DNA of 56,318 nucleotides from an uncultured Propionibacteriaceae bacterium (lineage in GTDB: Bacteria > Actinomycetota > Actinomycetes > Propionibacteriales > Propionibacteriaceae): the NCBI GenBank assembly GCA_945911015.1, contig CAMDZW010000024.1:1-56318 (forward strand). Reading direction: 5' to 3'. Below are positions 54,020-56,318 of the stretch, piece by piece. Under the pieces are notes generated by a model. It was given only the letters and a program-made list of their open reading frames with translations. It ran no database searches and was not told the origin of the DNA. The position numbers and the translations under genes were made by a program. Within the stretch, counting starts at the first letter, position 1, and every line of letters starts with the position of its first letter.

Positions 54020-54703
54020 GTGGCCGCAGCCCCTGCCTATGCCAGCCTTGCTGCTGCGCTGCGTCAACGCATCATCTCCGGCGACCTGCAGCCGGGGGAC
54101 CAACTGCCCACTGAGCTCGAGGTGTCAGCCCAGTTCCGCGTGAGCCGCAACACCGCTCGCGAGGCCATGCGCATGCTGTCGAGTCAGGGGCTGGTGGCGA
54201 CCCGGCGAGGGGCCGGCGGCGGTACCTTCGTCGTCCACCCGTCGACGGCCTCACTGCAGGACTCACTCCACACTGGCCTGGAGCTGATGGCCAGCACCCG
54301 CGCGATCAGCGTCACCGACCTGATGGAGGTCCGCACCTCCCTCGAGGTCCCCATCACCGAAAGGGCCGCGCTGCGACGTACCGACTCCGATCTCACGGCA
54401 CTGCGCGCCAGCCTGGCCCCGGCCGAGGATCCCGACACCGCCTACCGGTCCCACCACTGTTTCCACACCGCACTGGCCCGGGCGAGCCACAACCAGTTGT
54501 ACGAGGTGCTCGCCGAACCGCTGATGCAGATCCCGTTGGCGCAGCGCTACACCCTCACCATCCCGCGTGAAACCTACTGGCAGCAAACCTTGACCGACCA
54601 CGAGGAGATCCTCGCTGCCATCGAGGTGGGCGATCCGATTGCTGCCCGGGAGGCGGCTCGTGCCCACCTGCGCCACCTACGGATCGCCTATTCGGCGGAC
54701 TGA
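54020..54703 (+). CDS. GntR-family (FCD) transcriptional regulator
   Basis: A 227-residue regulator. Winged helix at about 8-70 (LRQRIISGDLQPGDQLPTE, FRVSRNTAREAMRMLSSQGLV, GGGTFVV), then an FCD effector domain (VTDLMEVRTSLEVPITERAA, YRSHHCFHTALARASHN, DHEEILAAI), whose His residues are the usual metal ligands. GTG 54020 follows AGGAG. FCD regulators of this kind usually sense organic acids. The repeated AACCTTGGAGGTT sites flank its own start and the MaoC/CoA-transferase pair, so a local C5-acid regulon is likely. Confidence 0.87.
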   Translation: MAAAPAYASLAAALRQRIISGDLQPGDQLPTELEVSAQFRVSRNTAREAMRMLSSQGLVATRRGAGGGTFVVHPSTASLQDSLHTGLELMASTRAISVTDLMEVRTSLEVPITERAALRRTDSDLTALRASLAPAEDPDTAYRSHHCFHTALARASHNQLYEVLAEPLMQIPLAQRYTLTIPRETYWQQTLTDHEEILAAIEVGDPIAAREAARAHLRHLRIAYSAD

Positions 54704-54730
54704 CCGGACCGCACCGAGGGAGTGGTCGGG

Positions 54731-54747
54731 GTTGTCGTCACGACAAC
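54731..54747. terminator. Weak hairpin at the end of the convergent GntR and MaoC genes
   Basis: GTTGTCGT-C-ACGACAAC is a perfect palindrome that overlaps the MaoC stop codon. It can fold as a 6-bp stem with a 5-base loop. There is no T-run, so termination would be Rho-dependent or inefficient. Confidence 0.35.
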
Positions 54748-55241
54748 GGTCCGTCCTTGGCGACCGGGAAGTAGCCCTTGTCCTGGTCGGCATCGCGGGT
54801 GTAGACCATGACGCTGCGCTCCCACGACAGACAGGTGTCCCCGTCCTGGTTCAGGCCGCGGGTCCGGCAGGTCACGATCCCGGCATAGGGTCGCGACCTC
54901 GATCGGCGCGCCGCCAGGACCACCGATTCGGCGTAGAGCGTGTCGCCGACAAAGACCGGATGGGCCAGTCGGATCTGCTCCCAGCCCAGGTTCATGATCG
55001 CGTTCTGCGAGGTGTCGCCCACGCTGAGCCCCAGCACGATCGCCACACTCAACCCCGAGTTCACAATCACCCTCCCGTACGGGGCACGCGCCGCGAAGTC
55101 GGCGTTGAAGTGGTTCTGGTTGGTGTTCATCGTCAACAGGGTGAACCAGGTGTTGTCGGCCTCGGTGATGGTCCGGCCCAGCGGATGCTGGTACACGTCA
55201 CCGACGGTGAAGTCCTCGTAGTGGCGTCCCATGCTCGTCAT
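54738..55241 (-). CDS. MaoC-family hydratase, probably mesaconyl/itaconyl-CoA hydratase-like
   Basis: A 167-residue single hot-dog-fold hydratase. YEDFTVGDVYQHPLGRTITEAD is followed by the active-site segment FTLLTMNTNQNHFNADFA and VNSGLSVAIVLGLSVGDTSQNA. Later parts are PVFVGDTLYAESVV and RSRSRPYAGIVTCRT. The NTNxxHF and SRSRP elements match the actinobacterial group assigned to itaconyl-CoA or mesaconyl-CoA hydration, which yields citramalyl-CoA. ATG 55241 is placed by the TAGGAT -10 box 6 bases upstream; GTG 55247 and ATG 55232 are alternatives. Confidence 0.8.
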   Translation of the reverse strand: MTSMGRHYEDFTVGDVYQHPLGRTITEADNTWFTLLTMNTNQNHFNADFAARAPYGRVIVNSGLSVAIVLGLSVGDTSQNAIMNLGWEQIRLAHPVFVGDTLYAESVVLAARRSRSRPYAGIVTCRTRGLNQDGDTCLSWERSVMVYTRDADQDKGYFPVAKDGPLS

Positions 55242-55247
55242 GGACAC

Positions 55248-55287
55248 ATCCTAGGCCTTTTGGACGATAAACCTTGGAGGTTATGCT
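55248..55287. promoter_or_regulatory. Divergent leaderless promoters sharing the GntR operator AACCTTGGAGGTT
   Basis: The operator lies at 55270-55282. Leftward: -10 TAGGAT (55253-55248), 6 bases, ATG 55241, with the -35 region inside the operator. Rightward: -35 TTGGAC (55260-55265), 16-base spacer holding the operator, -10 TATGCT (55282-55287), 5 bases, ATG 55293. One bound dimer would block both genes. Confidence 0.75.
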
Positions 55288-55292
55288 GTGCC

Positions 55293-56318
55293 ATGCTTCC
55301 ACTGCAGGACATCCGGATCATCAGCCTCGAACAGTACGGCGCCGGCCCGTACGGCAGTCTCCACCTGGCCGACCTCGGCGCCGAGGTGATCAAGATCGAG
55401 GACCCGACCACCGGTGGCGATGTGGGACGGCACATCCCCCCGTACGTGGGCGACGAGGACTCGCTGTTCTTCCAGACCTTCAACCGGAACAAGCGGTCCC
55501 TGCACCTGGACCTCAACCGACCCGACCACCGCGCCGTGTTCGAGGACCTGGTCCGGGTCAGCGATGTCGTCTATTCCAATCTGCGCGGAGACGTACCGGC
55601 TCGCCTGCAGATCACCCATGCTGATCTGGCCCATCTCAACCCGTCGATCGTGTGCTGTGCCCTGAGCGGTTTTGGCTCGACCGGGCCACGGGCAGCCGAC
55701 CCGGCCTATGACTATCTGGTCCAGGGACTGGCCGGGTGGATGAGCATGACCGGCGAACCCGGCGGGCCACCGACCAAGACCGGCCTCTCAGTGGTCGACT
55801 TCGCCGGCGGACTGGTGGCCACGGCCACGATTCTGGCCGGAGTGCATGCCGCACGCCGTGACGGGGTGGGCATGGACTGCGATGTCAGCCTCTTCGAGAC
55901 CGCCCTGTCCATGTTGACCTATCTGGGCACCTGGCAGCTCAACGCCGACCATGAGCCGGCCCGCACCGCTCATTCGGCCCATCCGTCACTGGTGCCGTTC
56001 CAGAACTTCCCGACCGCCGACGGCTGGATCGTCATCGCCTGTGCGAAGGAGAAGTTCTGGCAGCGGCTGACCGGCGCACTGGGCCATCCGGAGTGGGCCC
56101 ACGATCCCCGGTTCGCCACCTTCGCCGACCGTCACACCCATGCCCAGACACTCCTCCCGGCGATCGAGGACGTGCTGCTCACCAGCTCGACCCGCATCTG
56201 GCTCGAGGTGCTGAGTGGTGCCGGTGTGCCCTGTGCCCCGGTCGACACTGTCGCCGACGCCCGCGGCGACCCCCGGACTGTGGCGCGAGCCGCCGTGAGC
56301 ACGGCCGCCCGTCCGGCC
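55293..56318 (+). CDS. Class III CoA-transferase (CaiB/BaiF), cut by the window end
   Basis: 342 codons are in view and the gene continues beyond the window (usual length ~390-400). IRIISLEQYGAGPYGSLHLADLGAEVIKIE and NRNKRSLHLDLN are typical of the N-terminus. The catalytic Asp is in PAYDYLVQG (Asp140), followed by GLSVVDFAGG. These enzymes move CoA from one acid to another, for example succinyl-CoA to itaconate or mesaconate. Divergent from the MaoC hydratase under a common operator, it would be the activating step of a C5-dicarboxylate route. Confidence 0.88.
   Translation, partial: MLPLQDIRIISLEQYGAGPYGSLHLADLGAEVIKIEDPTTGGDVGRHIPPYVGDEDSLFFQTFNRNKRSLHLDLNRPDHRAVFEDLVRVSDVVYSNLRGDVPARLQITHADLAHLNPSIVCCALSGFGSTGPRAADPAYDYLVQGLAGWMSMTGEPGGPPTKTGLSVVDFAGGLVATATILAGVHAARRDGVGMDCDVSLFETALSMLTYLGTWQLNADHEPARTAHSAHPSLVPFQNFPTADGWIVIACAKEKFWQRLTGALGHPEWAHDPRFATFADRHTHAQTLLPAIEDVLLTSSTRIWLEVLSGAGVPCAPVDTVADARGDPRTVARAAVSTAARPA

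Overview
The window is high-GC bacterial chromosome, densely coded with short intergenic gaps. It is most likely from an actinobacterium. The signs are GC-ending codon use, GTG starts, an ECF sigma factor in the SigE-family style, and many genes whose start codon lies only 6-8 bases after a TANNNT -10 hexamer (leaderless transcripts). A Propionibacteriales-type host fits the general look but is inference only. I see no rRNA, tRNA, CRISPR, insertion sequence or phage gene.

Layout. 1-6.6 kb: the start of a protein with 21-residue Arg/Asp/Gly repeats, an SDR oxidoreductase, an OpgB-like sulfatase-fold membrane enzyme, an operon of RidA-like protein, ribokinase-like kinase and 2-keto-4-pentenoate hydratase-like enzyme, and two small unknown proteins. 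6.6-11.5 kb: a Gfo/Idh/MocA-like protein, a GntR regulator and an FAD oxidoreductase, divergent from a type-B carboxylesterase across a 12-bp palindrome holding both -10 boxes. 11.5-18.5 kb: a DeoR/LacI hybrid regulator divergent from two M20 hydrolases and an amidohydrolase, then KDPG aldolase and KDG kinase. 18.5-26 kb: ECF sigma factor with a DUF4232-like membrane protein, a LarA-like racemase, a P-loop protein, an RCC1-repeat protein, a sugar operon (two Gfo/Idh/MocA and a TIM-barrel isomerase) and a secreted SH3-repeat protein. 26-30.1 kb: metH behind a probable S-adenosylhomocysteine riboswitch. 30.1-37.2 kb: a broken DUF4143-type ATPase, an IlvD/Edd dehydratase divergent from xylulokinase, a GH78 rhamnosidase with a LacI-type operator, and a Pro/Gln/Gly-rich membrane protein. 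37.2-51.3 kb: a catabolic region around an IclR regulator. 51.3-56.3 kb: a CitE-like lyase, gamma-glutamyltransferase, GntR regulator, MaoC hydratase and class III CoA-transferase.

The most interesting part is 37-51 kb. Five copies of a 15-bp palindrome (consensus TGGAACNNNNTTCCA) sit in the promoter regions of five transcription units around the IclR gene: lipoprotein solute-binding protein plus sialidase-like protein; D-aminoacylase-like amidohydrolase and the regulator itself; SDR plus aldo/keto reductase; aminotransferase, Gfo/Idh/MocA, orphan Gfo/Idh C-terminal domain and fumarylacetoacetate-hydrolase-family protein; and a secreted two-domain glycosidase-like protein. This looks like a local regulon for uptake and breakdown of an unidentified carbohydrate-derived substrate. 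At 51-56 kb the set CoA-transferase, MaoC hydratase and CitE lyase matches the three-step itaconate/C5-dicarboxylate route. There, AACCTTGGAGGTT inverted repeats lie in both divergent promoter regions, probably as operators of the neighbouring GntR protein. Apart from one solute-binding protein, the window has no recognisable transporter gene despite its many catabolic genes.
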